A stretch of DNA of 64,000 nucleotides from Enterococcus mundtii (lineage in GTDB: Bacteria; Bacillota; Bacilli; Lactobacillales; Enterococcaceae), in NCBI RefSeq assembly GCF_002813755.1, contig NZ_CP018061.1, forward strand, positions 2,532,001 to 2,596,000. The letters are read 5' to 3'. A program made the position numbers and the translations under genes. Of the stretch, positions 25,948 to 35,054 are shown one piece after another. Position 1 is the stretch's first letter. Each line of letters opens with the position of its first letter. The notes beneath the pieces were generated by a model, which saw only the letters and a program-made list of their open reading frames with translations, ran no database searches and was not told the origin of the DNA.

Positions 25948-27678
25948 TTAGTTTTTCCAACTAGCAACTTTTTCTTGGTTCTTATCAATCCATTCTCTTG
26001 CTGCTTGTTGTGGGTCTTTGCCGCTGTTGATTTCCAACATAACTTCTTCCATGTCTTTTTCTGTCCAATTGAATTTGTCCAACACAGCATATGCTTCTGG
26101 TTGATCTTCTTTTAAGCCTTGGCGAACGATGGTGTGGATTTCTTCCGCATCTCCCATCGCATTTTTTGGATCTTCTAGATATTTCAAGTCATACTTCGCA
26201 AACATCCAGTGTGGCGTCCAACCAGTAAAGACGATTGGTTCTTGGTTTTTGATTGCTTGTCCTAATGCAACCGTCATCGCACCAGAAGAAGAGGTTTCAA
26301 CTGTCCAACCCTCCAGATTTGGATATTGGGCAATCGTATTTTCTGCAGCATTCACCACACCTGCACCAGGTTCGATACCGGTGATTTTTTTGCCTGCTTC
26401 ATCGGTTAGATCCGCAATCGAGTTAACATCCATGTATGCTGGAACAGCTAATCCGACTTTGGCACCTTTCAAGTTTGCACCTAGATCATCGACTTGATCT
26501 TTGTATTGTTCATATTGAGAACCATGAGTCTTAGGTAACCAAGCAGCCACCATTCCATCTGATTCTCCTTTTGCAACAGATTCCCACATGATCGAATTAT
26601 CAAGAGGCGTCACTTTCACATCATAGCCCATCTCTTTTAAGACTTCTGCTACGACATTCGTTGAAGCAACTTCTGTATCCCATTCCACATAAGAAAGATT
26701 GATCGTGTTTGTTTCTTTTGTTGAAGAACTAAAACTTCCAACACCGATCGCACCTAATAAAACGACGACTACTGCACCAATGATCACTCCTTGGCGCTTT
26801 TTATTTTTTTGTTTCGCAGTACCTGCTGCTTTTTGATCATTTGGTTGATTCAAGTGTTGCGTAAAACGGTCAATGATAATGGCTAAGATCACTAATGCTA
26901 CCCCATTGACAAAACCGTTTCCGACTTGTGCACGTTGTAAAGCAGAAAGGACACCACGACCTAAACCAGGCGCTCCGATCATTGAGGCAATCACGACCAT
27001 TGAAAGAGAAAGCATAGTTGTCTGATTGATCCCTGCCATGATCGTTCCTTTTGCTAGTGGTAATTCAAGTTTCACTAGTTTTTGCCAACTCGTACTACCA
27101 AATGAATCAGAAGCTTCTACTAACTCTTTCGGTACTTGGCGAATACCTAGGTTCGTAAATCGAACCGTTGGTGGTAAGGCAAAAATCACTGAGGCAAACA
27201 CCCCTGGAACCATTCCGATTCCGAAAAAGGCAACCGCTGGAATCAAATAAACAAAACCAGGCATTGTTTGCATAAAGTCAAGGATCGGTTTAATGATTCC
27301 TTGCGCTTTATCATTTTTTGCCATGAGAATACCAAGAGGTACACCAATGATGATCGAGATCACACTAGATAGTAAAACCAATGTGACAGTATTCATCAAA
27401 TCTGTCCATAACCCTTGATTATAAATGAACCATAAGCCAATCAACGTAAATAATGTCAATCCGGGACGTTTTTTTGAAATAAAGAACGCTGCAACTGCCA
27501 TTAAAAGAATAAATAGTGGTGCTGGTATCACTAATAAAAGATTCGTGATAGCTGTCATCACTGCTTGACCAATCGTTTGAAGGAATGAGAACAGTCCTGC
27601 GAACGTTGTTGTCAACCAATCAGTGATCGTTTCGACCCAGTCAGCGACGGGTACTTGATAGTTCAATAGATTATTCAT
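25948..27678 (-). CDS. opuAB: Glycine betaine ABC transporter, fused permease and substrate-binding protein (OpuABC/BusAB)
   Basis: A 576-residue fusion. The N-terminal ~300 residues are a polytopic ABC permease with the EAA-like loop [23 protein letters not shown] further membrane segment (about 295-315) follows, and the rest is an OpuAC-type betaine-binding domain ([32 protein letters not shown], with the Trp residues of the aromatic ligand cage). This matches lactococcal BusAB/OpuABC, which tethers the receptor outside the membrane. It imports glycine betaine under osmotic stress. It overlaps the ATPase gene by 8 bases. Confidence 0.95.
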   Translation of the reverse strand: MNNLLNYQVPVADWVETITDWLTTTFAGLFSFLQTIGQAVMTAITNLLLVIPAPLFILLMAVAAFFISKKRPGLTLFTLIGLWFIYNQGLWTDLMNTVTLVLLSSVISIIIGVPLGILMAKNDKAQGIIKPILDFMQTMPGFVYLIPAVAFFGIGMVPGVFASVIFALPPTVRFTNLGIRQVPKELVEASDSFGSTSWQKLVKLELPLAKGTIMAGINQTTMLSLSMVVIASMIGAPGLGRGVLSALQRAQVGNGFVNGVALVILAIIIDRFTQHLNQPNDQKAAGTAKQKNKKRQGVIIGAVVVVLLGAIGVGSFSSSTKETNTINLSYVEWDTEVASTNVVAEVLKEMGYDVKVTPLDNSIMWESVAKGESDGMVAAWLPKTHGSQYEQYKDQVDDLGANLKGAKVGLAVPAYMDVNSIADLTDEAGKKITGIEPGAGVVNAAENTIAQYPNLEGWTVETSSSGAMTVALGQAIKNQEPIVFTGWTPHWMFAKYDLKYLEDPKNAMGDAEEIHTIVRQGLKEDQPEAYAVLDKFNWTEKDMEEVMLEINSGKDPQQAAREWIDKNQEKVASWKN

Positions 27679-28864
27679 GTTCGCTCACCTCACTTGTTGC
27701 TGCTAATGCTTCGATTACGCTACCTCGGATAATAACACCTTTTAATTTCCCATTATCAACCACGGCTAATGGCGTCGGCGAATCATAAATAATATTGAAG
27801 ATATCACTAACTAACATATCTTTACCGATCACTGTAACATTTTCATCAAGGAAATCGATCAATGGACGTTTTTGACGTCTTGCTTCTAATGCTTGATCTG
27901 CTGTGATGATCCCTTTTAAGTTACGTTTTCTATCAACAGCCATCAACATGCTGACTTCTTCATTACGCATACGTGTCAATGCAACGTTTGGACCATCTGA
28001 TTCAATGTTTGTTGTTAGTGCAGGAACCATGATGTTTTGCGCCGTCAAGACTTTCGAGCGATCGACTTCTTCCACGAATTCTCTCACATAATCATTGGCT
28101 GGATTGGTCAATATTTCTTCCCCAGTACCGATTTGCATGATTTCTCCGTCTTTCATCAACGCAATGCGATCCCCGATACGCAAGGCCTCATTTAAATCAT
28201 GTGTGATGAAGATGATCGTTTTTTGCACATTGGATTGTAGTTCCAATAATTCATCTTGCATTTCACGACGAATCAATGGATCAAGCGCTGAGAAAGCTTC
28301 ATCCATCAATAGGATCTCTGGATCATTTGCCAATGCTCGGGCTAACCCTACACGTTGTTGCATCCCACCAGATAATTGACTAGGATATTGATCTTTAAAG
28401 GATAACAAGCTTGAGTTCTCTAACGCTTTTTCTGCTTTTGCTTGACGTTCTTCTTTAGGAACACCGCGAACTTCAAGTCCGTATTCTGTATTTTCTAAAA
28501 TCGTACGATGCGGGAAGAGACCGAAGTTTTGGAACACCATGTTGATTTTGTGACGACGAACTTCACGAAGTTCTTCTTTACTAAGTGTTGAGATGTCTTC
28601 TCCATCAATCAAGATATTGCCAGATGTTGGTTCAATCAAACGATTTAACAGACGGATCAAGGTTGATTTCCCACTCCCCGAAAGTCCCATGATCACGAAG
28701 ATCTCACCTTCTTGTACATCAAAACTCGCTTCATATACACCGACAGTTGCGCCGGTTTTTTGTAAAATCTCTGTTTTCGATTGGTGCTTTTTCATCATTT
28801 CCAAAGCAGTTTGTGTTCGTTTACCAAATATTTTCGTTAAGTTTTTGACTTCTACTTTTACCAA
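27671..28864 (-). CDS. opuAA: Glycine betaine ABC transporter ATPase with CBS domains (OpuAA/BusAA)
   Basis: A 397-residue ATPase. Walker [10 protein letters not shown], signature [16 protein letters not shown], Walker [15 protein letters not shown]-loop FITHDL. Two CBS domains (about 275-390) complete it; in OpuA they sense ionic strength and, in lactococcal-type OpuA, c-di-AMP. The start is a TTG eight bases after AAGGAG. It is the first gene of the opuA operon behind a BusR-type operator. Confidence 0.95.
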   Translation of the reverse strand: MVKVEVKNLTKIFGKRTQTALEMMKKHQSKTEILQKTGATVGVYEASFDVQEGEIFVIMGLSGSGKSTLIRLLNRLIEPTSGNILIDGEDISTLSKEELREVRRHKINMVFQNFGLFPHRTILENTEYGLEVRGVPKEERQAKAEKALENSSLLSFKDQYPSQLSGGMQQRVGLARALANDPEILLMDEAFSALDPLIRREMQDELLELQSNVQKTIIFITHDLNEALRIGDRIALMKDGEIMQIGTGEEILTNPANDYVREFVEEVDRSKVLTAQNIMVPALTTNIESDGPNVALTRMRNEEVSMLMAVDRKRNLKGIITADQALEARRQKRPLIDFLDENVTVIGKDMLVSDIFNIIYDSPTPLAVVDNGKLKGVIIRGSVIEALAATSEVSEHE

Positions 28865-28908
28865 ACAAATTCTCCTTTGTATGTAAATTCATTTTTCTTT
28901 CTGAAAAA

Positions 28909-28942
28909 AGTGACCACACTACGATAACACCATGTAGTCACT
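28909..28942. promoter_or_regulatory. BusR operator (two half-sites, 22 bp apart)
   Basis: AGTGAC (28909-28914) and GTCACT (28937-28942) are inverted and separated by exactly 22 bases. This is the bipartite arrangement reported for c-di-AMP-bound BusR. One half touches the -35 box and the other lies past the -10. Confidence 0.85.
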
Positions 28943-28949
28943 TTGTCAA
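28921..28949 (-). promoter_or_regulatory. opuA promoter
   Basis: On the minus strand -35 TTGACA (28944-28949) and -10 TATCGT (28921-28926) with 17-base spacing, inside the BusR operator. Confidence 0.8.
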
Positions 28950-28983
28950 AATTCAAGTATCTGTATTCTTAGGGAAACTACAC

Positions 28984-29024
28984 AAAAAATTGGCCAATCC
29001 CTTATCAGTATAGGGATTGACCAA
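28984..29024 (-). terminator. Terminator of busR
   Basis: TTGGCCAATCCCT and AGGGATTGACCAA pair around a 9-base loop, followed on the minus strand by six T. It separates busR from the opuA promoter. Confidence 0.85.
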
Positions 29025-29060
29025 AATTAGAATTAAATGAGATTTTTCTTATCCGATCGT

Positions 29061-29696
29061 TCACTGCCCATCTGGATAAAAAAAGTTTGTCATTCGTTGC
29101 AGCGTATACTCGTTCCCAATGAAGTGGACGGTATCGCCCGCTGAGAATTTAGCATATGGGCCAGGAGAGACCAACAGCTCTTGATCGTGGGAAATAGCAA
29201 TCACTGTTGCACCAGTTGCTTGCCAGATATTCAATTCGCTGATGGATTGGTTTAAGTGAGCCGCTTCCTCTGTCAAAGCAAGTTCAAAAGGCAGAAGTGG
29301 GTTCATCTTATGTATTCGTTTCGTTTGACTAACAAGTTGGTCCAATAGTTGCGAAAAATGATTCAACTCTTCTTGTTGTTTTTTCACGCTTTCCATGATT
29401 TCTGCTTTTGTTTCTTGGATCGATTGCACATCTTGGTATTGTAAAAGGAAATCCTTTGCTTTTTCTTTAGATGCTACAAACGCACCACTGCCATGACGGA
29501 CTTCCATGATCCCCAGATCGACCAAAACATTGATTGCTTTACGAGTCGTCTCTGGAGAAGCGTTATATGTGCTTGCTAAAGTGGATCTTGCATGGATCTT
29601 CTCGCCGATTTGATAACGATTTTCTACGATTCGTTCAGCCAAGTCAACGGCGATCTGTTGATAACGTGGGCGAACCAGTTTGGTTTTTTCACTCAT
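29061..29696 (-). CDS. busR: BusR, c-di-AMP-responsive GntR-type repressor of opuA
   Basis: A 211-residue protein. N-terminal GntR winged helix (about 8-75: YQIGEKIHARSTLASTYNAS, then PETTRKAINVLVDLGIMEVR), a long charged coiled coil (about 85-130) and a C-terminal RCK_C/TrkA_C domain (ISELNIWQATGATVIAISHD, then SAGDTVHFIGNE). This is the BusR layout: the RCK_C domain binds c-di-AMP and the coiled coil fixes the spacing of the two DNA-binding heads. Lying directly upstream of opuA, as in lactococci and streptococci, it should repress betaine uptake when c-di-AMP is high. Confidence 0.95.
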   Translation of the reverse strand: MSEKTKLVRPRYQQIAVDLAERIVENRYQIGEKIHARSTLASTYNASPETTRKAINVLVDLGIMEVRHGSGAFVASKEKAKDFLLQYQDVQSIQETKAEIMESVKKQQEELNHFSQLLDQLVSQTKRIHKMNPLLPFELALTEEAAHLNQSISELNIWQATGATVIAISHDQELLVSPGPYAKFSAGDTVHFIGNEYTLQRMTNFFYPDGQ

Positions 29697-29863
29697 TTTA
29701 TTCTTCCTCTTTCATCTACTTGTCAGCTAACATCTTACTATGGACGCTTCAAAGAAGCAAAAGTAAACTGGTTTTATTTTTTTCTTCTATACAAGAAATC
29801 CGGTAGTTGTCAGTTGATTTTTCCAAACTAAACAGTTCGTATCACACACTTTGAGAATAAAGC

Positions 29864-29904
29864 GACAACCACGAAAATCAAAAAATTTTCGTGGTTGTCT
29901 TTTT
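29864..29904 (+). terminator. Hairpin with plus-strand T run; copy of a dispersed repeat
   Basis: GACAACCACGAAAAT (29864-29878) pairs with ATTTTCGTGGTTGTC (29885-29899), followed by T5. The T run is on the plus strand although the nearby muramidase gene runs on the minus strand. A similar element ends the D-2-hydroxyacid dehydrogenase gene at 41 kb. Confidence 0.6.
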
Positions 29905-29932
29905 GTTTCTTACGCTAAAAAACAAACTTCAT

Positions 29933-30751
29933 TTAACTTGTAAATTTTTTCAAATAGTCAGTACTTACATCAAAATGACGGGCAGGAAATTCTGGGAAAT
30001 ACAGATCACTTGCCCACTGCCATGCTGCTGTATCTGTATGCAAAGGATTTTTATCAGAAGGATCATACGGCCACTGTGCAACCCAACAATTTTCTTTTCC
30101 TAGACGTGTCATATCTAGCTTGTTTTCGGTAAACCAAGAAGCACTCGAATAGTGGATGACGTTTTGATAGCCTCCCTGTTGGATCTCTTTTTGGAAAATC
30201 AACGCATTATCTGTCACTTTGTCCAAGTTCATCTTTGGATTTTCACTATCGTTGACAACCACAGTTGATGATGGCAGGTTCAACTCTTTCATATAATCCA
30301 ATAAAAACTGGGCTTCCCCTTTTGTATCAGCTTCTTCATTGAACCACGCATAATGATAGACACTTACTTTTAGACCTGCTGCAACGGCTGAAGCAATCTG
30401 TTCAGGAGCAAGCGGATTTTTATACGAGTCTCCTTCAGTCAATTTCACGACTACACCCTTAATGCCATAGTTTTTCATCGTTTGAAACTCTTCACTCGAT
30501 ATCTTGCCGTTATTAGAAGATATGTCAATAAAATCTTTAGCTGGTCTTCCTGATTCGGCAGCGGAGATTCCAGAATCGTCTGTCAGACTTCGAGTGAGTG
30601 ATTCTGAGAATTGGCTGCTGCTACCTAACTCATGTTGATTTTTTTCAGTAATCATAGGCTTGATTGGAATCAAAGTTGCCTGTGCTGTTCCTCCAACGTA
30701 AACTAGTAAAGTAAAACAAATAACACCTACCCATTTGATCATTGTACGCAT
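29933..30751 (-). CDS. Secreted GH25 muramidase
   Basis: A 272-residue exported protein. The N-terminal ~27 residues form a signal peptide (MRTMIKWVGVICFTLLVYVG, then GTAQA). After a Ser-rich linker, the GH25 lysozyme domain starts at about residue 68 with FIDISSNNGKISSEEF, with VVVKLTEGDSYKNPLA, VSVYHYAWFN and VVVNDSENP, the acidic catalytic strand, and ends with AAWQWASD. Enzymes of this family cut N-acetylmuramyl-glucosamine bonds of peptidoglycan. There is no added cell-wall-binding domain, so it is a minimal secreted lysozyme; a wall-remodelling or competitor-killing role is inference. Confidence 0.9.
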   Translation of the reverse strand: MRTMIKWVGVICFTLLVYVGGTAQATLIPIKPMITEKNQHELGSSSQFSESLTRSLTDDSGISAAESGRPAKDFIDISSNNGKISSEEFQTMKNYGIKGVVVKLTEGDSYKNPLAPEQIASAVAAGLKVSVYHYAWFNEEADTKGEAQFLLDYMKELNLPSSTVVVNDSENPKMNLDKVTDNALIFQKEIQQGGYQNVIHYSSASWFTENKLDMTRLGKENCWVAQWPYDPSDKNPLHTDTAAWQWASDLYFPEFPARHFDVSTDYLKKFTS

Positions 30752-31274
30752 CTTGGATCGCTTCCTTTTATTGAATTTTCAAAGCATCAACAAGACGTCC
30801 TGTTGGCTCCATTTAACCAAAAATCAAGAAATAAAAAAACAGATAACATGACAATTAACTAATTTTTAAACATAACATTGTTATTAAAAAATAAAAATAT
30901 TGTTAGTTCAATTTTTACAATATTTATCATCTTACTACTATATATAGTAAGTACTCTTTTGACTTTTGCTATTTTGATTCGAGTTTCTCTTTTCGATGAT
31001 CCCTAGACGCTTCATGATCATTTTTCATTTTGTGAAAAAATTTCTATCTCTAAAATGTATAAATACCTTTTTCTTCTGGTTTTGATCTACAATTATTTCT
31101 CTTCTTCTTTCCATCTTTTTGCATACCTTTTTCGTTTGTGATTTTTCGATCGAACATTCATTTATTGGCAAGTAAAGGTTAAAAAAATATTTTTTAACGG
31201 AGTTTTCCACAAGCATTTCTGTATTAATACAAGCGAATCTGCACGAGATACTTGTTTTCATTGTTTTTCAAAAA
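30752..31274. other. AT-rich intergenic region
   Basis: About 520 bases between the divergent muramidase gene and the nrd control region. Reading frames here have poor composition and no ribosome sites. I see no gene. The muramidase promoter must lie near its left end. Confidence 0.5.
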
Positions 31275-31321
31275 CCACAAAACATAGTATTCCACAATTT
31301 CCACAACACAAGATGTAGTGT
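31275..31321 (+). promoter_or_regulatory. Pair of NrdR boxes upstream of nrdH
   Basis: ACACAAGATGTAGTGT (31306-31321) is a clear NrdR box. A weaker copy CCACAAAACATAGTAT (31275-31290) lies 31 bases upstream, about three helical turns, the usual spacing of paired NrdR boxes. Confidence 0.75.
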
Positions 31322-31328
31322 TTGTTGA

Positions 31329-31356
31329 TTGACTTTTTTACTAATAGATTTATACT
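31329..31356 (+). promoter_or_regulatory. Promoter of nrdH
   Basis: -35 TTGACT (31329-31334), 16 bases, -10 TATACT (31351-31356). The NrdR boxes lie just upstream. Confidence 0.7.
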
Positions 31357-31397
31357 ATTGATTATAGAGAAAACACATGGGCAGGAGGCAAATAATA

Positions 31398-31622
31398 ATG
31401 AACGTAAAAATCTTTTCAAAAAATAATTGTATGCAATGTAAAATGGTGAAACGCTTTTTAGCTGAAAATAAAATCGACTTTGAAGAAGTAAATATCGATG
31501 AACAACCTGAAGCAATCTCATGGTTAAAAGACCAAGGATTCCAAAGTGTTCCGGTCATCACTTCTGACGCAGCGACTGTCATTGGTTTTAGACCAGATCA
31601 ACTACGTCACTTAGCTAGCTAA
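31398..31622 (+). CDS. nrdH: NrdH glutaredoxin-like protein
   Basis: A 74-residue thioredoxin-fold protein starting MNVKIFSKNNCMQCKMVKRF with the redox CxxC (CMQC) near residues 11-14. The Val-Pro of the cis-proline loop (FQSVPVI) and the C-terminal GFRPDQLRHLA complete the pattern. NrdH reduces the class Ib ribonucleotide reductase NrdEF using thioredoxin reductase. The start is the ATG after AGGAGG; the ATG 21 bases upstream would read through the ribosome site. Confidence 0.94.
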   Translation: MNVKIFSKNNCMQCKMVKRFLAENKIDFEEVNIDEQPEAISWLKDQGFQSVPVITSDAATVIGFRPDQLRHLAS

Positions 31623-31679
31623 GAATCATTCAAACAGTTGTCAAATAGATCGAGGATTTACTTGATCCTCTGCCACCAT

Positions 31680-31730
31680 GGATTTGATGGACTTACGGAT
31701 ATTCTCCGTAACCTCCCCAAATCCTTTTTT
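31680..31730 (+). terminator. Terminator or attenuator between nrdH and nrdE
   Basis: GGATTTG (31680-31686) pairs with CAAATCC (31718-31724), enclosing the stem TTACGGA/TCCGTAA (31693-31711), and six T follow. A smaller hairpin GAGGAT/ATCCTC lies at 31652-31670. It should stop a fraction of nrdH transcripts. Confidence 0.75.
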
Positions 31731-31742
31731 ACAGCAATGAAC

Positions 31743-31760
31743 ACCACTATATCTTGTGGT
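31743..31760 (+). promoter_or_regulatory. Third NrdR-like box, before nrdE
   Basis: CCACTATATCTTGTGG (31744-31759) is, read on the other strand, almost the same as the box upstream of nrdH. It lies 13 bases after the terminator and 44 before the nrdE start. The 8-base centre with CCAC/GTGG arms could also form an RNA hairpin. Confidence 0.6.
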
Positions 31761-31803
31761 CAAACATGTATCATCAAAATCAAAAAGAAGGTTGGGCGTA
31801 TGT

Positions 31804-33963
31804 ATGAGTCTTAAAAATCTAAAAGATGTCAGCTACTTTAAGCTGAATAATGAAATCAATCGACCAGTCAACGGGCAAATCCCTTTAAATAAAGATAAAG
31901 AAGCTTTAGCTGCTTTTTTTGAAGAAAATGTCAAACCAAATACGATGATGTTTCCAACAGTGATCGACAAAATCCAGTATTTGATCGACAACCAATATTT
32001 AGAAGCAGAGTTCATTCAATTATATAGTAGTGAATTTATTGAAAAACTTTATCAATTCCTATTCGAACAAAACTTTACATTTAAATCATTCATGGCAGCC
32101 TATAAGTTCTACTCTCAATATGCGTTAAAAACAAATGATGGTTCTGCCTACTTGGAATCTTATGAAGATCGTGTCGCATTCAATGCGTTGTACTTTGCGA
32201 ATGGCGACGAAGAACTAGCCTTAGCTTTAGCTGATGAAATGATCCACCAACGTTATCAACCAGCAACCCCTTCATTTTTGAATGCTGGACGTAAACGTCG
32301 CGGTGAACTTGTTTCTTGTTTCTTGACTCAAGTAACGGATGATATGAATTCGATCGGTCGTTCGATCAACTCTGCCTTACAACTTTCACGAATCGGTGGC
32401 GGTGTTGGGATCACTCTTTCTAACCTACGTGAAGCCGGAGCGCCGATCAAAGGATACGAAGGTGCAGCTAGCGGTGTTGTTCCAGTAATGAAATTGTTTG
32501 AAGATAGCTTTAGTTATTCGAACCAATTAGGACAACGTCAAGGTGCGGGTGTCGTTTATTTAAACGTCTTCCACCCAGACATCATGATGTTCCTTTCAGC
32601 AAAAAAAGAAAATGCAGATGAAAAGATTCGCGTGAAGACTTTATCACTTGGTGTGATCGTCCCAGATAAATTCTATGAATTAGCACGTAAAAATCAAGAA
32701 ATGTATCTATTCAGTCCTTATAGTGTGGAAAAAGAATATGGTGTGCCATTTTCTTATGTAGATATCACTGCGGAATATGACAACTTGGTAGCAAATCCAA
32801 ATATCCGTAAACAAAAAATCAAAGCCCGTGATTTAGAAAACGAGATCTCTAAATTACAACAAGAGTCTGGTTATCCGTATATCATCAATATTGATACAGC
32901 AAATCGTGAAAATCCTGTAGACGGTAAAATCATCATGAGTAACTTATGTTCTGAGATTTTACAAGTACAGACACCTTCTGTCATCAATGGCAAGCAAGAA
33001 TATGAAGAGTTAGGGACAGACATCTCATGTAACTTAGGTTCTACAAACATCGTCAATTTGATGGACAGCCCTGACTTTGGTCGTTCTGTCCGCACGATGA
33101 CTCGTGCATTGACGTATATCACAGATGCTTCAGACATTGACGTGGTTCCACCGATCCAAAACGGGAACAAATTGAACCATACGATCGGACTTGGTGCTAT
33201 GGGACTTCATACTTATTTTGCCAAAGAGCAAATGGAATATGGTTCCGAAGAATCAATTGATTTTACCAATGTTTATTTCATGTTGTTGAATTACTGGACA
33301 CTTGTTGAAAGTAACAATATCGCACGTGAGAGAAAACAAGTCTTCCATAATTTCGAAAAATCAGCTTATGCAGACGGCACTTATTTTGATAAATATGTCA
33401 CTGGCGAATTCCAACCAAAATCTGAACGAGTTGCTGCTTTGTTTGATGGTATCTTTATTCCGACTGCCCAAGACTGGGAAAACTTGAAGCAAGCAATCAT
33501 GAAAGATGGTTTGTACCACCAAAATCGTTTAGCTGTAGCACCTAATGGTTCTATTTCTTATATCAACGATACGAGTGCAAGTATCCATCCGATCACTCGT
33601 ATGATCGAAGAACGCCAAGAAAAGAAAATTGGGAAAATCTATTACCCAGCGCCTTATTTATCAAATGAAACAATCCCGTATTACACTTCTGCTTATGATA
33701 TGGATATGCGTAAAGTGATCGATATTTATGCCACAGCACAAAAACATGTGGATCAAGGAATGAGTATGACGTTGTTTATGCGTTCAGAAATCCCAGAAGG
33801 TTTGTACGAATGGAAAGAAACGACAAAACAATCCACACGTGATCTAAATATTCTAAGACACTATGCTTTCCACAAAGGAATCAAATCGATTTATTATGTA
33901 CGTACGTTTACAGACGATGCAGAAGAAATCGGCAGCAACCAATGTGAAAGCTGTGTGATCTAA
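31804..33963 (+). CDS. nrdE: NrdE, class Ib ribonucleotide reductase alpha subunit
   Basis: A protein of 719 residues, the normal NrdE length. It contains PATPSFLNAGRKRRGELVSCF, GGGVGITLSNLRE, the catalytic-site NLCSEI and PNGSISYINDTSASIHP, and the C-terminal redox CESC (GSNQCESCVI) reduced by NrdH. The short N-terminus without an ATP-cone is typical of class Ib. The enzyme makes deoxynucleoside diphosphates with NrdF. I start at the ATG at 31804, behind AAGGTTGGG; the frame opens 48 bases earlier but that part is not conserved in the family. Confidence 0.96.
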   Translation: MSLKNLKDVSYFKLNNEINRPVNGQIPLNKDKEALAAFFEENVKPNTMMFPTVIDKIQYLIDNQYLEAEFIQLYSSEFIEKLYQFLFEQNFTFKSFMAAYKFYSQYALKTNDGSAYLESYEDRVAFNALYFANGDEELALALADEMIHQRYQPATPSFLNAGRKRRGELVSCFLTQVTDDMNSIGRSINSALQLSRIGGGVGITLSNLREAGAPIKGYEGAASGVVPVMKLFEDSFSYSNQLGQRQGAGVVYLNVFHPDIMMFLSAKKENADEKIRVKTLSLGVIVPDKFYELARKNQEMYLFSPYSVEKEYGVPFSYVDITAEYDNLVANPNIRKQKIKARDLENEISKLQQESGYPYIINIDTANRENPVDGKIIMSNLCSEILQVQTPSVINGKQEYEELGTDISCNLGSTNIVNLMDSPDFGRSVRTMTRALTYITDASDIDVVPPIQNGNKLNHTIGLGAMGLHTYFAKEQMEYGSEESIDFTNVYFMLLNYWTLVESNNIARERKQVFHNFEKSAYADGTYFDKYVTGEFQPKSERVAALFDGIFIPTAQDWENLKQAIMKDGLYHQNRLAVAPNGSISYINDTSASIHPITRMIEERQEKKIGKIYYPAPYLSNETIPYYTSAYDMDMRKVIDIYATAQKHVDQGMSMTLFMRSEIPEGLYEWKETTKQSTRDLNILRHYAFHKGIKSIYYVRTFTDDAEEIGSNQCESCVI

Positions 33964-34013
33964 TTTCACTTAGTGATAGAACCGTTACTGGATTTTAATA
34001 AAGGAGCATTCTC

Positions 34014-34979
34014 ATGTCAGAAACTTATTATGCAGCGATAAACTGGAATGAAATTGAAGATATCATTGATAAATCGACTTGGGAGAAATTAACTGAGCAA
34101 TTTTGGTTAGACACACGTATCCCTTTGTCAAATGATTTAGACGACTGGCGTACGCTTTCCCAATTAGAAAAAGATACAGTTGGTCACGTATTTGGTGGAT
34201 TGACTTTACTTGATACCGTCCAATCAGAAAGCGGGATGGATCAATTACGTAAAGATGTCCGCACGCCCCATGAAGAAGCGGTATTGAACAATATCCAATT
34301 CATGGAGTCTGTCCATGCGAAAAGTTACTCTTCGATCTTCAGTACATTGAATACGAAAAAAGAAATCGAAGAAATCTTTGAATGGACGAATACCAATCCT
34401 TATTTACAGAAAAAAGCTGAGCGTATCAATGAGATCTACAAAAACGGTACGCCGTTAGAGAAAAAAATTGCGAGTGTCTTTTTAGAAACCTTCTTATTTT
34501 ACTCAGGATTCTATACACCACTTTATTATTTAGGAAATAATAAATTAGCCAACGTGGCAGAGATCATCAAGTTGATCATTCGTGACGAATCTGTCCATGG
34601 CACGTATATTGGCTATAAATTCCAACTAGGTTACAACGAATTACCTGAAGAAGAACAAGAAACATTGAAAGACTGGATGTATAATTTGTTATATGAATTA
34701 TACGAAAACGAAGAGCGCTACACAGAAGAATTATATGATCCAATCGGTTGGACGGAAGAAGTCAAAACATTCTTGCGCTACAATGCAAATAAAGCATTGA
34801 TGAATCTAGGAATGGACCCACTATTCCCTGATACAGCAAACGATGTCAACCCAATCGTGATGAATGGGATCTCTACTGGTACAAGTAACCACGATTTCTT
34901 CTCTCAAGTCGGAAACGGCTACCTATTAGGTAACGTGGAAGCGATGAAAGATGAAGATTACTTGATTGGTTTAGACTAA
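34014..34979 (+). CDS. nrdF: NrdF, class Ib ribonucleotide reductase beta subunit
   Basis: A 321-residue ferritin-like subunit carrying the dimetal site and tyrosyl radical: QFMESVHAKSYSS, FLETFLFYSGFYTPLYY and IIRDESVHGTYIG supply the Glu and His ligands. It follows nrdE by 50 bases with AAAGGAG. No nrdI flavodoxin gene is present in this operon; it would have to be elsewhere for manganese cofactor assembly. Confidence 0.96.
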   Translation: MSETYYAAINWNEIEDIIDKSTWEKLTEQFWLDTRIPLSNDLDDWRTLSQLEKDTVGHVFGGLTLLDTVQSESGMDQLRKDVRTPHEEAVLNNIQFMESVHAKSYSSIFSTLNTKKEIEEIFEWTNTNPYLQKKAERINEIYKNGTPLEKKIASVFLETFLFYSGFYTPLYYLGNNKLANVAEIIKLIIRDESVHGTYIGYKFQLGYNELPEEEQETLKDWMYNLLYELYENEERYTEELYDPIGWTEEVKTFLRYNANKALMNLGMDPLFPDTANDVNPIVMNGISTGTSNHDFFSQVGNGYLLGNVEAMKDEDYLIGLD

Positions 34980-34982
34980 ACG

Positions 34983-35019
34983 AAAAAGAGCTTGGATATT
35001 GCATCCTCGCTCTTTTTTT
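34983..35019. terminator. Bidirectional terminator between nrdF and the convergent dehydrogenase gene
   Basis: AAAGAGC-TT-GGAT and ATCC-TC-GCTCTTT pair; T7 follows on the plus strand and T5 on the minus strand. Confidence 0.88.
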
Positions 35020-35054
35020 GTTTCTCTTTAACCAACTGACAACCTTAGTTCTTC

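Noticed and set aside
31025..31582. Minus-strand frames of 75-87 codons upstream of and across nrdH
   Set aside because: They have no ribosome sites, poor composition, and overlap the NrdR boxes, the promoter and nrdH itself.
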